Origin: Promethearchaeota archaeon
GTDB lineage: Archaea; Asgardarchaeota; Thorarchaeia; Thorarchaeales; Thorarchaeaceae
Reading direction: 5' to 3'
DNA: 64,000 bases
Assembly (NCBI GenBank): GCA_014728035.1
Contig: WJMJ01000022.1
Location: 1 to 64,000, forward strand
The position numbers and the translations under genes were made by a program. Every line of letters starts with the position of its first letter. The stretch's first letter is position 1. Of the stretch, positions 16,294 through 25,330 are shown piece by piece. The notes below the pieces were generated by a model, which made no database searches, was not told where the DNA came from, and was given only the letters and a program-made list of their open reading frames with translations.

Positions 16294-17475
16294 ATGGATA
16301 AATGGGAAGAGTCTTTTCTTCGAGAGATTGTTGAACTTGATACAAATAGTGAAGAAAAGAAAAACTATTCTGAATGTGCTGACGTGATAAAGCGATATTG
16401 TGAGGAAGCAGGTCTCCAAGTAGAGGTTTTTGATTCAAAACATAATGGAATCCCTCAACCAAATATCGTTGCTACACTTGATGTAGGAGCTGAACATACT
16501 GTTCTATTGTGTACTCACTATGATGTTGTACCCGCTGGAGATACTGATGCATGGACCCATCCTCCATTCAAATTGACTATTGAAGGCGACAAAATATACG
16601 GTCGGGGTGTCACCGATAATAAAGGCAATATTGTTGCATCAGTTGCAGCAGCAAAAGACCTAGCAAAATCTGACTCTTCCAAGGTCAATCTAAAGATTCT
16701 CATATCACCTAACGAAGAAGTTGGTGGTGCATATGGTATCGATTATCTAATTAATGGCCCACCAAAGATTCGTGGTGATTTTGGCATTGTTGTTGATTCT
16801 GGTCCTACTTACGTGAGTATTGGTGCCAGTGGGGTGATTGCAGGAACAATCACAGTTCATGGTACTCAGGGCCATGCAGGATATCCATTTGCATTCAACA
16901 ACGCTATTCACCTTTCTATTCCTCTTCTCAATTATATGCTCGGTTTTATTGATTTGCGTGCAAAAATACAGTCGCAATTACCCGCACCTCCAGGAAGTCC
17001 ACATCAAAACCTCTGGGGCCGATTTTCCATGACCGTCTACCAAGCAGGGAGTAAAACGAACGTAATACCTGGCAAAGCAGCTATTTCGTTCGATTGTAGA
17101 GCTATTCCTGAAGAGGACCCTGATGATGTTGTAAAGGCAATAGAAGAATACGTTGAGAAGGCAAAAGAAGAAACATGTGTCAACGCGTCACTGTCATTCA
17201 AACAGGCTGTTAGTGGTTGGGGTTCTGATGCCACCAATAAATTCGTTCTTGCTCTTCATTCAGCGGTAAAGAAAGCAGTAGATCCTGATATTCCTATTGC
17301 TGCTGATTTAGGTGGTAACGATGGACATTACTTCACAGCCGTAGGTATTCCTACTGCATGCTATGGAACAATCGAAGAACACAGTAATTTCCATGGAATA
17401 GATGAATGGTTATCAATCAAGACATATAATAGCGTAAAATCTGCAATCATTCACTTTGCTGAGACGTGCGAATAG
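16294..17475 (+). CDS. M20-family metallopeptidase (ArgE/DapE-like)
   Basis: Predicted zinc-dependent dipeptidase or deacylase. Metal ligands are visible in LLCTHYDVVPAGD (His and Asp), GRGVTDNKGN (bridging Asp), SPNEEVGGAYG (catalytic Glu and metal ligand) and VVDSG. The late histidine lies in TIEEHSNFHGIDEW. The dimerisation domain occurs around GTQGHAGYPF. I chose ATG 16294 because GGAG at 16280-16283 is ten bases upstream; ATG 16285 is too close, and the frame extends upstream to 16228 without a ribosome site. The next gene starts immediately after its stop. Substrate unknown. Confidence 0.88.
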   Translation: MDKWEESFLREIVELDTNSEEKKNYSECADVIKRYCEEAGLQVEVFDSKHNGIPQPNIVATLDVGAEHTVLLCTHYDVVPAGDTDAWTHPPFKLTIEGDKIYGRGVTDNKGNIVASVAAAKDLAKSDSSKVNLKILISPNEEVGGAYGIDYLINGPPKIRGDFGIVVDSGPTYVSIGASGVIAGTITVHGTQGHAGYPFAFNNAIHLSIPLLNYMLGFIDLRAKIQSQLPAPPGSPHQNLWGRFSMTVYQAGSKTNVIPGKAAISFDCRAIPEEDPDDVVKAIEEYVEKAKEETCVNASLSFKQAVSGWGSDATNKFVLALHSAVKKAVDPDIPIAADLGGNDGHYFTAVGIPTACYGTIEEHSNFHGIDEWLSIKTYNSVKSAIIHFAETCE

Positions 17476-18600
17476 ATGACCGACATTCATGAGCTGGAGA
17501 TTGGAGCGCCTGGTCCATTCCTTCCACCATGGGAAAATGCAGCAAAGAATGCTAAACTGATTGATTCACTTGGATATGCCAGTATGGCTTTCCCTGACCA
17601 CTTTGCTGGATTTGTTCCCGAGAGCATATGGACTCCTGATATCACTCCTCTTGCATTATTGCAACAGTCACCTCATACATATTTTGAACTCAGTAGTATA
17701 ATGTCTGCTTGTGCTGCTATTACTGAAAACGTCAAATTGATATCTGCAGTAACAGAACCACTTCGAAGACATCCCATTCTTCTCGCTCAGACCTTTCTCA
17801 CACTTGATCATATCAGCCAGGGAAGAACCATTTTGGGAATAGGTGCAGGAGAGATAGAGAATGTTACTCCTTATGGGTTGAATTATTCTGGTCAAGTTGG
17901 AAAGTTACGAGAAGCTCTTGAGATCATCCGATTGGTCTGGAGCACCCATGAACCATTCGATTATGATGGCAAGTTTTGGACCCTCAATAAAGCTGTGATG
18001 TCTTTGCGTCCAGCTATTTTAGACAAACCCCCACCAATCTGGATTGCTGCACACGGCCCGAAAATGCTAAGGATTGCGGCTGAATATGGCGATGGTTGGA
18101 TTCCAACACATCTTCTCCCTAAGGAATATGGAATTCGATTAAGAGTTATTCAGAATCATCGGAAGAAACTGGACAAAACCAATGATTTCACACCTGCATT
18201 ATGGAATTGGTGTATCTTAGATGATGATATGTCTGAGTGTTTGCGAATGGCGAATACTCCTATTGCCAGAGCATTCGCCCTCTTGTATCCGTCATCCGAA
18301 TGGAAGAAAAAAGGATTTGAACATCCATTTGGCGATAATTTCTATTCTCTTCGTGATTATATCCCAATGAATTATGATCGTGAAACCGTACTGAATGCTC
18401 TCGGCCAAGTACCCCGCGAAATACTACAAGAGTTCTATATCATGGGTGACAAAGAGGCCATCATTAAGCGGATGGAAGAATATACTCGTAAAGGCCTTGA
18501 ACACGCCATATTGTGGAACGCTACAGGTATGTTCGACCTCGAAAAAACACGTACATCTTATAGGATAATGAAGGAGGTTCTTCAATATGTCAGAGGATAA
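17476..18600 (+). CDS. LLM-class flavin/F420-dependent oxidoreductase
   Basis: TIM-barrel oxidoreductase of the luciferase-like/F420-dependent family (Mer and Adf relatives). Family elements are ENAAKNAKLIDSLGYASMAF near the N-terminus, LISAVTEPLRRHPILLAQTF, GRTILGIGAGEIENVTPYG, and the late PPPIWIAAHGPKMLRIAAEYGDGWI pieces. The 374-residue length is normal. The ATG directly abuts the M20 peptidase stop, and the gene overlaps the ITPase gene by 14 bases, so three genes form one operon. Whether it uses F420 or FMN cannot be decided from motifs alone. Confidence 0.88.
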   Translation: MTDIHELEIGAPGPFLPPWENAAKNAKLIDSLGYASMAFPDHFAGFVPESIWTPDITPLALLQQSPHTYFELSSIMSACAAITENVKLISAVTEPLRRHPILLAQTFLTLDHISQGRTILGIGAGEIENVTPYGLNYSGQVGKLREALEIIRLVWSTHEPFDYDGKFWTLNKAVMSLRPAILDKPPPIWIAAHGPKMLRIAAEYGDGWIPTHLLPKEYGIRLRVIQNHRKKLDKTNDFTPALWNWCILDDDMSECLRMANTPIARAFALLYPSSEWKKKGFEHPFGDNFYSLRDYIPMNYDRETVLNALGQVPREILQEFYIMGDKEAIIKRMEEYTRKGLEHAILWNATGMFDLEKTRTSYRIMKEVLQYVRG

Positions 18601-19153
18601 ACTTGTTTTAGTAACACAGAATAAACACAAGCTCCATGAGCTAACCCCATTATTCCAAAAATTTGATGTGGCTTTTCAGACCTCATCTCTAGAAAAATAT
18701 GAAATCAGGTCTAATGATACAAATGAAGTCGCTTTAGAAGCAGCACTTCGGGCGTTTTCATCTCTAAACTGCCCTGTTGTTGTGGATGATACCGGTCTAT
18801 ATATTGATGCTCTTGGGGGGTTTCCTCAGGCGTATCCCGCATTTATTTTGGACACAATTGGAATAAAAGGAGTTCTGAAATTGATGAGGGATGTTGATTT
18901 ACGTCAGGCGAAATTTGTCTGTGCTGTAGGGTATGCTGACGACTCTGGTGTTCGCACCTTTATTGGTGAGATGCATGGAACTATTGCACATGAACCTCAA
19001 GGAGAAGGCGGATTTGGTTATGACCCGATTTTTATCCCAAGTGGTGATACACGTACATATGCAGAAATGGCATTTGATGAGAAGATAGCACATTCACATC
19101 GAACTGCTGCATTTACAAGATTCCTTGAGTGGTATACCACTGACAAGGCTTAA
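18587..19153 (+). CDS. XTP/dITP diphosphatase (Ham1/RdgB)
   Basis: House-cleaning pyrophosphatase that hydrolyses ITP, dITP and XTP to monophosphates, keeping deaminated purines out of nucleic acids. Family motifs are the N-terminal VTQNKHKLHEL, the acidic VVVDDTGLYIDALGGFPQAY, and EGGFGYDPIFIPSG. The C-terminal TYAEMAFDEKIAHSHRTAAF carries the SHR motif. The 188-residue length is standard. GGAGG lies about ten bases before the ATG, inside the end of the upstream oxidoreductase gene, so translation is coupled to it. Confidence 0.95.
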   Translation: MSEDKLVLVTQNKHKLHELTPLFQKFDVAFQTSSLEKYEIRSNDTNEVALEAALRAFSSLNCPVVVDDTGLYIDALGGFPQAYPAFILDTIGIKGVLKLMRDVDLRQAKFVCAVGYADDSGVRTFIGEMHGTIAHEPQGEGGFGYDPIFIPSGDTRTYAEMAFDEKIAHSHRTAAFTRFLEWYTTDKA

Positions 19154-19191
19154 TTCGATTTTTGGGAATGTATCTTCGTGAGTGGTTATCT

Positions 19192-19941
19192 TTGACAATT
19201 AGTGATGCTACACTGAAAGCCTTGAAAGAAATTGGCCTTACTGAATATGAAACCTCTGCATACCTTGCACTTGTCGATCATGGTCAGATGTCTGCCTCGG
19301 ATACTAGTGCTAAGTCTGATGTACCATACTCACGTATTTATGACGTTCTTGGAAGGCTTGAAGAAAAAGGCTTCATACAGACTCGAAAAGGCCGCCCCAC
19401 ACAGTATCGAGCAAAATCTCCTACGGAGGTCATGCGTCTTGTGCGTCTTGACTGGGAAGCAAGACTAGAAAAGGCAAGTAAGCACGTGGTTGAAGAGCTA
19501 CAGCCTCGATTTGAAAGAGAAACACCTGCAACCACTCGTGATGTCTGGCTTCTTCATGGTCGTCATTCAATCCTCGCAAAAGCAATCGAGATGCTTGAAA
19601 CCGCAAAAGAAGAAGTGTTACTATCGCTCCCTAGTCTAGATATGCCAATGGAGGAAATATCAGAATTGACCGAACATGCATTTGCTGTCAAAGCAACTGT
19701 GTTACTACTTACATCTAATCTACCCCCTTCTATGAAGAGCCTGATTCCATCAAATTTCGAAGTACGCACACGGTCTCGTGTCTTTGGGGCAGGTTTAGTA
19801 ATTGACCGTCGAGAAACTCTGATAATGTTAGCAGGAAGTGAACAGGAAGAATTCTTGGGCATATATTCTTCTGCCCCTGTCTTTGCAGCCATGGCTTCTG
19901 CCTATTTTGATAGTCTTTGGACCGATTCCGAGTCGATTTAA
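19192..19941 (+). CDS. TrmB-family transcriptional regulator
   Basis: Archaeal sugar-type regulator. The N-terminal winged helix (ALKEIGLTEYETSAYLALVD, then ADTSAKSDVPYSRIYDVLG-like and GFIQTRKGRPTQYRA) is the TrmB hallmark. It is followed by a coiled linker and a phospholipase-D-like C-terminal segment (VWLLHGRHSILAKAIEML). I chose TTG 19192 because the family usually begins a few residues before the LGLTEYEA-type helix and a GAGTGG site precedes it. TTG 19162 would add ten residues. The ligand and target genes are unknown. It sits at the end of the peptidase-oxidoreductase-ITPase run. Confidence 0.85.
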   Translation: MTISDATLKALKEIGLTEYETSAYLALVDHGQMSASDTSAKSDVPYSRIYDVLGRLEEKGFIQTRKGRPTQYRAKSPTEVMRLVRLDWEARLEKASKHVVEELQPRFERETPATTRDVWLLHGRHSILAKAIEMLETAKEEVLLSLPSLDMPMEEISELTEHAFAVKATVLLLTSNLPPSMKSLIPSNFEVRTRSRVFGAGLVIDRRETLIMLAGSEQEEFLGIYSSAPVFAAMASAYFDSLWTDSESI

Positions 19942-20058
19942 CCGTTTTACGCTTGTAACCGCTTGTTACAGCCCGCAACCCAAAAACCGCGTCTGGTATT
20001 TGCACACTAATGAGCTTATATTATGTAATACAAGAGATTGTATGTAGAAGGGTACCTT

Positions 20059-21462
20059 ATGACCACTAATGGAGAAGAAGTTCTGAACATGTCAGAAGAG
20101 CAGGATGAACCAGATATCGAGTCGAAACTAAGTCCTAGTGCTCTTGCTGTTGTACGATCTCTACAATCGATTGAGGAAGGTATAGATTTAGATCTTTTCC
20201 AATCGACTTCTGAGAGCGAACGTCTAATCATGATGGTCAATACATATCGAGGCAGTCTGTATGATGATTTGAAAGAACGATTGGAGATAGTAGTAAAACT
20301 GGGGAATATTCGTTTTATCTCCCAACCGGATATTTTGAGAGAAGTTGAATCGTTGTGGAGTTCGAACGCATCCCGATTATCTAGGACCGAACTTCGAGCA
20401 CTAGAAGCTGTTCTGAACAAACCAGATGCAAATCTTAGCGAACTTGCGGATATAAGCAAGATGACTTACTCTCAATGTCGTAGAGCAATGCAGAGATTGA
20501 AAGACTCTCGAGTGTTCTCCGTTGAAGGCATGATAAATCTCCAGAAATTTGGTTTGGAACGAATTCTGTTAATTTTGGAAAATCCTTCACTTGTACTGAG
20601 TGGGCCCTATATCTACAAGACCTTGATTGTTGATGGTCCGACAACATACGCATTCCTGGTATCAGTTATCCCGAATGATCATGTGGATGATTTTTTAGCA
20701 TTACTCCCATCTTTACGAAATGTAGCCACATCGGTATCTGCATGGCGGTTGTCGGAAGGCCATCCACGTTTTAGTCCCCATCACTTCTCATACTATCGTC
20801 CTGATTGGCGACCCAATCTATTCCATTTTCGACTTCTTCTAAGAAACAGTGATGAACCTTTGATATTGGGAGACTTGCCTTCGAGAATAAAAATCAAGGT
20901 TACATTAACTCCCAGTGATTTGAAAATTGCTGACCACCTACTCTATAATTTTGAGGCTACCACCCATGAAATTATGGAGTCTACTAGTCTTTCGGAATCC
21001 ACTATCTTTCGAAGGAGAATCCAACTGATTGAGAATGAATACGTTATCCCTCGTGCAAGAATCGATATTCCTCTGCTGAATGAACGCGTAGTTGCCATTC
21101 TTGATCCAGAGAGTGCTGGTGAAGTAATCAATGCATGGAATTTCCTTCCACTTACCTATGTATCAAGAATAGATAGAATAACAGATGCACGCAATCTAGA
21201 GTCAAAGGTTCTTCTTCTCACTTCCATTCCAGCTGGATCCGGACGAGAAATTCTTCAAGTTCTAAGTGAAGAGGTTTCGTTTGTGAATGATTGGTCTGCA
21301 TTTGTTGTGTCAACTGGACATGATGAACGCATCCCTATTCTATCGATGTTTGATACCCGCAAGGATAATTGGAAATGGAATCTCGGATTCTTTGATCTCC
21401 GGGCCTTGAGTGTTGTACGCAGCGAATGTACATCTCAAAACACTCCCTTTGACCTTGCATAA
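20059..21462 (+). CDS. HTH-containing protein, probable regulator
   Basis: A 467-residue protein with two winged-helix-like segments: about 110-170 (RLSRTELRALEAVLNKPDAN, KMTYSQCRRAMQRLKDSRVF) and about 290-340 (TLTPSDLKIADHLLYNF, then SLSESTIFRRRIQLIENEYV). Each is followed by a mixed alpha/beta domain, so the plan is a duplicated HTH plus sensor, like the tandem Lrp protein near 5 kb but longer. It has no cysteine cluster and no membrane helix. ATG 20059 is preferred because GAAGGG lies about seven bases upstream. Function and targets unknown. Confidence 0.7.
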   Translation: MTTNGEEVLNMSEEQDEPDIESKLSPSALAVVRSLQSIEEGIDLDLFQSTSESERLIMMVNTYRGSLYDDLKERLEIVVKLGNIRFISQPDILREVESLWSSNASRLSRTELRALEAVLNKPDANLSELADISKMTYSQCRRAMQRLKDSRVFSVEGMINLQKFGLERILLILENPSLVLSGPYIYKTLIVDGPTTYAFLVSVIPNDHVDDFLALLPSLRNVATSVSAWRLSEGHPRFSPHHFSYYRPDWRPNLFHFRLLLRNSDEPLILGDLPSRIKIKVTLTPSDLKIADHLLYNFEATTHEIMESTSLSESTIFRRRIQLIENEYVIPRARIDIPLLNERVVAILDPESAGEVINAWNFLPLTYVSRIDRITDARNLESKVLLLTSIPAGSGREILQVLSEEVSFVNDWSAFVVSTGHDERIPILSMFDTRKDNWKWNLGFFDLRALSVVRSECTSQNTPFDLA

Positions 21463-21505
21463 GTGATATGAGGACCGGCTTCGAAAAAGGTAATCGTGTT
21501 TCCAA

Positions 21506-22444
21506 ATGTTTGAGATAATCATACTAGGGAGCGGTGGATCAATTCCTGTAGAAGGCAGAAACCATCCTGCAGTACTTGTACGATTTGAGGGATGGAATCT
21601 GTTATTTGATGCAGGAGAAGACGTCCAGCGTCAGTATGAACGTGTGAATGCAGGTCTCAACAAACGAACTGCAATATTCATTAGTCATATGCATGCGGAT
21701 CACGTACTCGGATTGCCTGGATTGCTACTACGGATGTCATTACTTGACCGCTTACGCCCTCTGGATGTTTACGGGCCTCCTGGACTTATTGATTTCGTCA
21801 GAGTAAGTCAAGACACAATCCGGCTTGGTACAACATTCGAGTCTAAAGTATATGGCATCTCTGGTGGGACAAAACTTAGTTTCGGTGAATTGCAGGTAGA
21901 AGCTGTTGAGGTTGACCATCGAGGAATCGCTTTTGGCTACAAGGTAGAATATCAACGTCCGACTGGTACTTTTCTTGTTGAGAAGGCTCAAAAACTAGGA
22001 GTGCCAAAGGGGCCGCTTTGGGGAAAGCTCGCTGAAGGGCATGAGGTGAAATTATCAGATGGTAGGTCGATTCGTCCAGAAGATGTCACGGAACCTAAAC
22101 CCTCTCCCCTTCGAATAGTGTATTCTGGCGACACGCGTCCATGTGATGCAATTAGACATCTAGCAAAAGATGCTAATGTCCTGATACATGAGGCTATGTA
22201 TTCTTCTACTCATTCTGACCTTGCAGAAGAAAGAGGGCATTCAACTGCAAAAGATGTAGCTGAACTTGCCCTAGAAGTCAATGTGGATCTCTTGGTTCTA
22301 ACTCATTATAGTCCACGATATGAAGATGGTTCAGAAATCATCTCTGAGGCAAAACAAATTTTTCCCAACTCGATTCTTGCTAGAGACCTTATGAAAATCG
22401 AATTGAGTTTGGATGGTGAAACCTCAATTAGTCAGATTGAATAG
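21506..22444 (+). CDS. rnz: Ribonuclease Z (tRNA 3' endonuclease)
   Basis: Metallo-beta-lactamase endonuclease that removes 3' trailers from tRNA precursors. The metal motif HMHADH is at residues 61-66, with the N-terminal LGSGGSIP and LLFDAGEDVQRQ typical. SGDTRP supplies a ligand Asp. LIHEAMY and the RNase Z-specific ERGHSTAKDVAELA follow, and LTHYSPRY closes the site. The 312-residue length matches the short form. It acts with RNase P, whose RNA and one protein are also encoded in this window. The gene is separated from the upstream regulator by about 40 bases. Confidence 0.95.
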   Translation: MFEIIILGSGGSIPVEGRNHPAVLVRFEGWNLLFDAGEDVQRQYERVNAGLNKRTAIFISHMHADHVLGLPGLLLRMSLLDRLRPLDVYGPPGLIDFVRVSQDTIRLGTTFESKVYGISGGTKLSFGELQVEAVEVDHRGIAFGYKVEYQRPTGTFLVEKAQKLGVPKGPLWGKLAEGHEVKLSDGRSIRPEDVTEPKPSPLRIVYSGDTRPCDAIRHLAKDANVLIHEAMYSSTHSDLAEERGHSTAKDVAELALEVNVDLLVLTHYSPRYEDGSEIISEAKQIFPNSILARDLMKIELSLDGETSISQIE

Positions 22445-22450
22445 TACTAT

Positions 22451-23656
22451 TCAGGTTAATCCAATACGTATTGCTTTGAGGGGATGATGTCTAAGCATAT
22501 GTTTCATCATTTTTCTTTTCATTTCTGAAGCTGGTTTGAGCCCTGTTACGAAATCTATCATGTAGTTCCTGATGATTGAATCCTTTTCAGCTACTTCCAG
22601 CGCTAAAGATATTGTCTTCTTCGATTTGAATATCATTTTTGCAAGAAACTTTGCTACAGACAACTCCTCGATTATTGTTTTTTCAAGTTGGTCCTGATAC
22701 GTTCTTATTAGCAGTGGGCTCTTTTCTCTTACAGCCTTGGTGGCTATTTTAGCTGCCAAGACTCCTGACTTTAGTGCATAGTATATACCTTCACCCGTAA
22801 CCGGAGAAACCAGCCCTGCAGCATCTCCCACTAGCATACTTCTACGTGTTATGACTCTCCTGTTCTCTCCACCTAATGGTATTCTAAACGCAGACTGATT
22901 CCGGATATCAATATCTATCCCTTTCATTATTTCTAATTGTTTGAGGAATTCACTCCAATGTTTTTTTAGGTCAACGTTCTGGCTCATTCTACATCCTATT
23001 CCAATATTGAGGTGATTTGAATGAGGAAAACACCATCCATAGCCCCATTTGACAAGTCCAAAATAGATTTCCAGGGCTGGATTGCTCATTCCTTTGCTAT
23101 CTGTTATCACTCTGGACATTTCTTCCACACTTAGCTTTGCTTCTCCCCCGATACACAATGCTACTGCGTCTGCTGGCCATTTTTCACGAATGCTGAGTGT
23201 TTTCGCCACAATGCTATTGACCCCATCAGCACCCACCACTAAGTGCCCTTTGAAAGAATCACCTCTTGCTAGAACTCGTAGTCCTCTCCGAGTCTGTTCA
23301 ACTCTGATAACTCTACAATTCTCAATAGTTTCAGCTCCAGAATTCTTAGCATGCTGAAACAAAACTTGGTCGAACTTTTCTCTCTTCACAAGGATGCCTG
23401 TTGTGTCTTCCCTTGTCCAAGTACTTGATTGGTCATATCCAGCGGCTAACTTGATACTACTCACTGTTCTCTCAATTATATGGTCAATATCAAAATCGAG
23501 CAAATCTTCTACTCGTTTACTAAGGGCCCCGCCACAGAGTTTGTATCTTGGATGTTTATCTTTCTCAAGTAGAAGGACATCTAATCCTGCTTGAGCTGCA
23601 GTCCTTGCACAAATTGATCCAGCTGGGCCTCCACCTACAACAATTAGGTCATACAC
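22451..23656 (-). CDS. Geranylgeranyl reductase-family FAD oxidoreductase
   Basis: Flavoenzyme predicted to saturate the isoprenoid chains of archaeal ether lipids. GGGPAGSICARTAAQAG near residue 8 binds FAD. HPRYKLCGGALSKRV carries the family cysteine, YGWCFPHSNHLNIGIG is the substrate-site YxWxFP-type motif, and VGDAAGLVSPVTGEGIYYAL is the second FAD motif. The length of 401 residues is standard. It is the last gene before a tight convergent junction with RNase Z (six bases). GGGP synthase at 55.6 kb supplies an earlier step of the same lipid pathway. Confidence 0.9.
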   Translation of the reverse strand: MYDLIVVGGGPAGSICARTAAQAGLDVLLLEKDKHPRYKLCGGALSKRVEDLLDFDIDHIIERTVSSIKLAAGYDQSSTWTREDTTGILVKREKFDQVLFQHAKNSGAETIENCRVIRVEQTRRGLRVLARGDSFKGHLVVGADGVNSIVAKTLSIREKWPADAVALCIGGEAKLSVEEMSRVITDSKGMSNPALEIYFGLVKWGYGWCFPHSNHLNIGIGCRMSQNVDLKKHWSEFLKQLEIMKGIDIDIRNQSAFRIPLGGENRRVITRRSMLVGDAAGLVSPVTGEGIYYALKSGVLAAKIATKAVREKSPLLIRTYQDQLEKTIIEELSVAKFLAKMIFKSKKTISLALEVAEKDSIIRNYMIDFVTGLKPASEMKRKMMKHMLRHHPLKAIRIGLT

Positions 23657-23727
23657 TACATCTCACCTATTTTGCTTTTGAGCAACACCAATATATTATC
23701 TTCTTATCATACAAAAGAGTGGACAGA

Positions 23728-24777
23728 ATGACAACTAGAAAGGATGCTAAGGTGTGTCTTCTTGCAACGGGAGGTACCATTTCAAGTATAACCGATCCCG
23801 TCACAAAAGGACTTAGACCCGGTTTGTCCTTGGATATGCTTCTTGGCACTCTTCCTCATGAGCTTGGAAGAATTGATGTCATTCAACGTGAACTTTTCCA
23901 GATGGACTCTGCAAATGCCCAACCTCATCATTGGCAAGATATTGCTAGCGCTATCAAAAGCATCTATGATGATATACAAGATATTGATGGAATCGTAATT
24001 ACCCACGGTACCGATACCATGGTCTATTCCGCATCAGCTATCTCCTTTATGGTACAGGACTTTGGGAAACCAATTGTCTTTACAGGGTCTCAGATACCAG
24101 CCTCGATGCCTTGGAGTGACGCTCCTAGAAATTTGCTTGATGCCCTTCGGGTTGCAGCGTTTGGTGACATTGGGGAAACCTGTATAGTATTCAACGGAGA
24201 GATTCACCGAGCTACTAGAACACGCAAGCTTCGTGTCAATTCATATGATGCGTTCGATTCTATGGACCCAATTCCCATTGGAATCTTAACACGTGATATT
24301 GTTCTCTATGAAACAAGGCGCCAGCGCCATAATCTCGTTCCCAAATTCGATACTCGTCTTGACTCTCGTGTATTTTTGTTGAAGGTCTTTCCGGGTGTTC
24401 CTCCTGGAATACTCTCTCGCATTGTTGATATGGGATATCATGGAATTGTGATAGAAGGATTTGGTCTTGGAAATATTCCTACCGCTGAAAACGCTCTTAC
24501 TGGTGCTATCCGACAAGCGGTTAATCAAGGATGTTTTATTGTTGTGAGCTCTCAATGTGCCTTCGGACAAGCCGATCTATCACTTTACGAAGTGGGTCGA
24601 GCTGCTCTTGAAGCTGGAGCTATGAGTGCTCACGTTATGACTTCTGAAGCTGCTATGGTCAAGTTAGCTTGGGTACTTGGACACACACGAGATCCAGATA
24701 TTGTGAAAGATATGATGTCCAAAGACTACGTTGGTGAACTTTCCGCTCTTGGCGGTTCTAATGTCTATGAACTATAA
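23728..24777 (+). CDS. L-asparaginase
   Basis: Amidohydrolase converting asparagine to aspartate and ammonia. The N-terminal LLATGGTISS holds the nucleophile Thr17. The second motif GIVITHGTDTMVYSASAISF holds the Thr-Asp pair, and FTGSQIPASMPWSDAPRNLLDALR follows. The 349-residue length is typical. ATG 23728 is chosen although the frame is open to 23548, because the upstream part overlaps the start of the divergent reductase gene and is not family-like. The extra N-terminal domain of GatD is lacking, so a free asparaginase is more likely than the amidotransferase subunit. Confidence 0.9.
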   Translation: MTTRKDAKVCLLATGGTISSITDPVTKGLRPGLSLDMLLGTLPHELGRIDVIQRELFQMDSANAQPHHWQDIASAIKSIYDDIQDIDGIVITHGTDTMVYSASAISFMVQDFGKPIVFTGSQIPASMPWSDAPRNLLDALRVAAFGDIGETCIVFNGEIHRATRTRKLRVNSYDAFDSMDPIPIGILTRDIVLYETRRQRHNLVPKFDTRLDSRVFLLKVFPGVPPGILSRIVDMGYHGIVIEGFGLGNIPTAENALTGAIRQAVNQGCFIVVSSQCAFGQADLSLYEVGRAALEAGAMSAHVMTSEAAMVKLAWVLGHTRDPDIVKDMMSKDYVGELSALGGSNVYEL

Positions 24778-24894
24778 TGACCATTTTTCTCTTTCCGTCT
24801 TCCTGAAATGCTATATTTTGGAACACGTGTTCCAATAATTATCGTTGCAACAGCGTCATGCTTAAATCTAAATCCGTACTCATTCTGCTAGAAT

Positions 24895-25038
24895 GCCCGG
24901 GTAGCCAAGCGGTTACGGCGGCAGCCTGGAATCGAATTGCCTAACGGCTTTACTTACAGGCAGCTGCTCTCCATTTGGAGGCAAGAGTTCGAAGACTTCG
25001 ACGCATGTCAGGTCGAACATATCCCTTCCCGGGCGCCA
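24895..25038 (+). tRNA. tRNA-Ser (anticodon GGA) with two introns
   Basis: The acceptor stem GCCCGGG (24895-24901) pairs with CCCGGGC (25028-25034), followed by discriminator G and encoded CCA. The D arm GCC/GGC and an anticodon stem GCAGC/GCTGC are seen. The loop reads CTGGAAA after removing intron 1 (24932-24961), giving anticodon GGA. A long variable arm (CTCC ATTT GGAG) and G73 fit serine. The T loop TTCGAAT is restored only if a second 28-base insert, 24993-25020, is removed. That insert forms a four-base helix GTTC/GAAC flanked by three-base bulges, a canonical bulge-helix-bulge. The T stem has one A-C mismatch; intron 1's bulge-helix-bulge is less regular. Confidence 0.85.
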
Positions 25039-25113
25039 TTCTTTTTCAAAGGTATAGAATAAATTTTCACTCGTTTATTGAAAAATCACAAAAAACCCCG
25101 TTCTTTCGTAAGC

Positions 25114-25330
25114 CTTAAATGTGAAGTTCGTCGGGCTTTGAATAGTCACTCTCAAGTGACGACTGTTTCAGAATCAACGGAGCAGTGCAGACAGCTAGTT
25201 CTGCTCGCATGAACCGTCTGCAGACGCGTGCCGGGTCCTGATTCGAAGTGGTTTGTCAGAGGGTGCCATTTGGCTAAGACTTGCTCAAAACATGAGCGTA
25301 CATAAGTCAAGATACCGGAAGTGAGGCACT
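25114..25330 (+). promoter_or_regulatory. Promoter and long structured leader of ribosomal operon
   Basis: A TATA-like CTTAAAT at 25114-25120 would start transcription near 25142, leaving a leader of about 190 bases before uL22. The leader is GC-richer than other intergenic DNA here. It has a hairpin GTCACT/AGTGAC (25145-25160), a perfect palindrome CGTCTGCAGACG (25215-25226), and GCAGAC at 25187 that can pair alternatively with GTCTGC at 25216. It has no ORF with a ribosome site. Autogenous control of ribosomal protein synthesis, or a small RNA, is inferred. Confidence 0.45.

Noticed and set aside
23548..23727. N-terminal extension of the asparaginase frame (60 codons)
   Set aside because: It overlaps the start of the divergent reductase gene and does not resemble the family; ATG 23728 gives the standard N-terminus.
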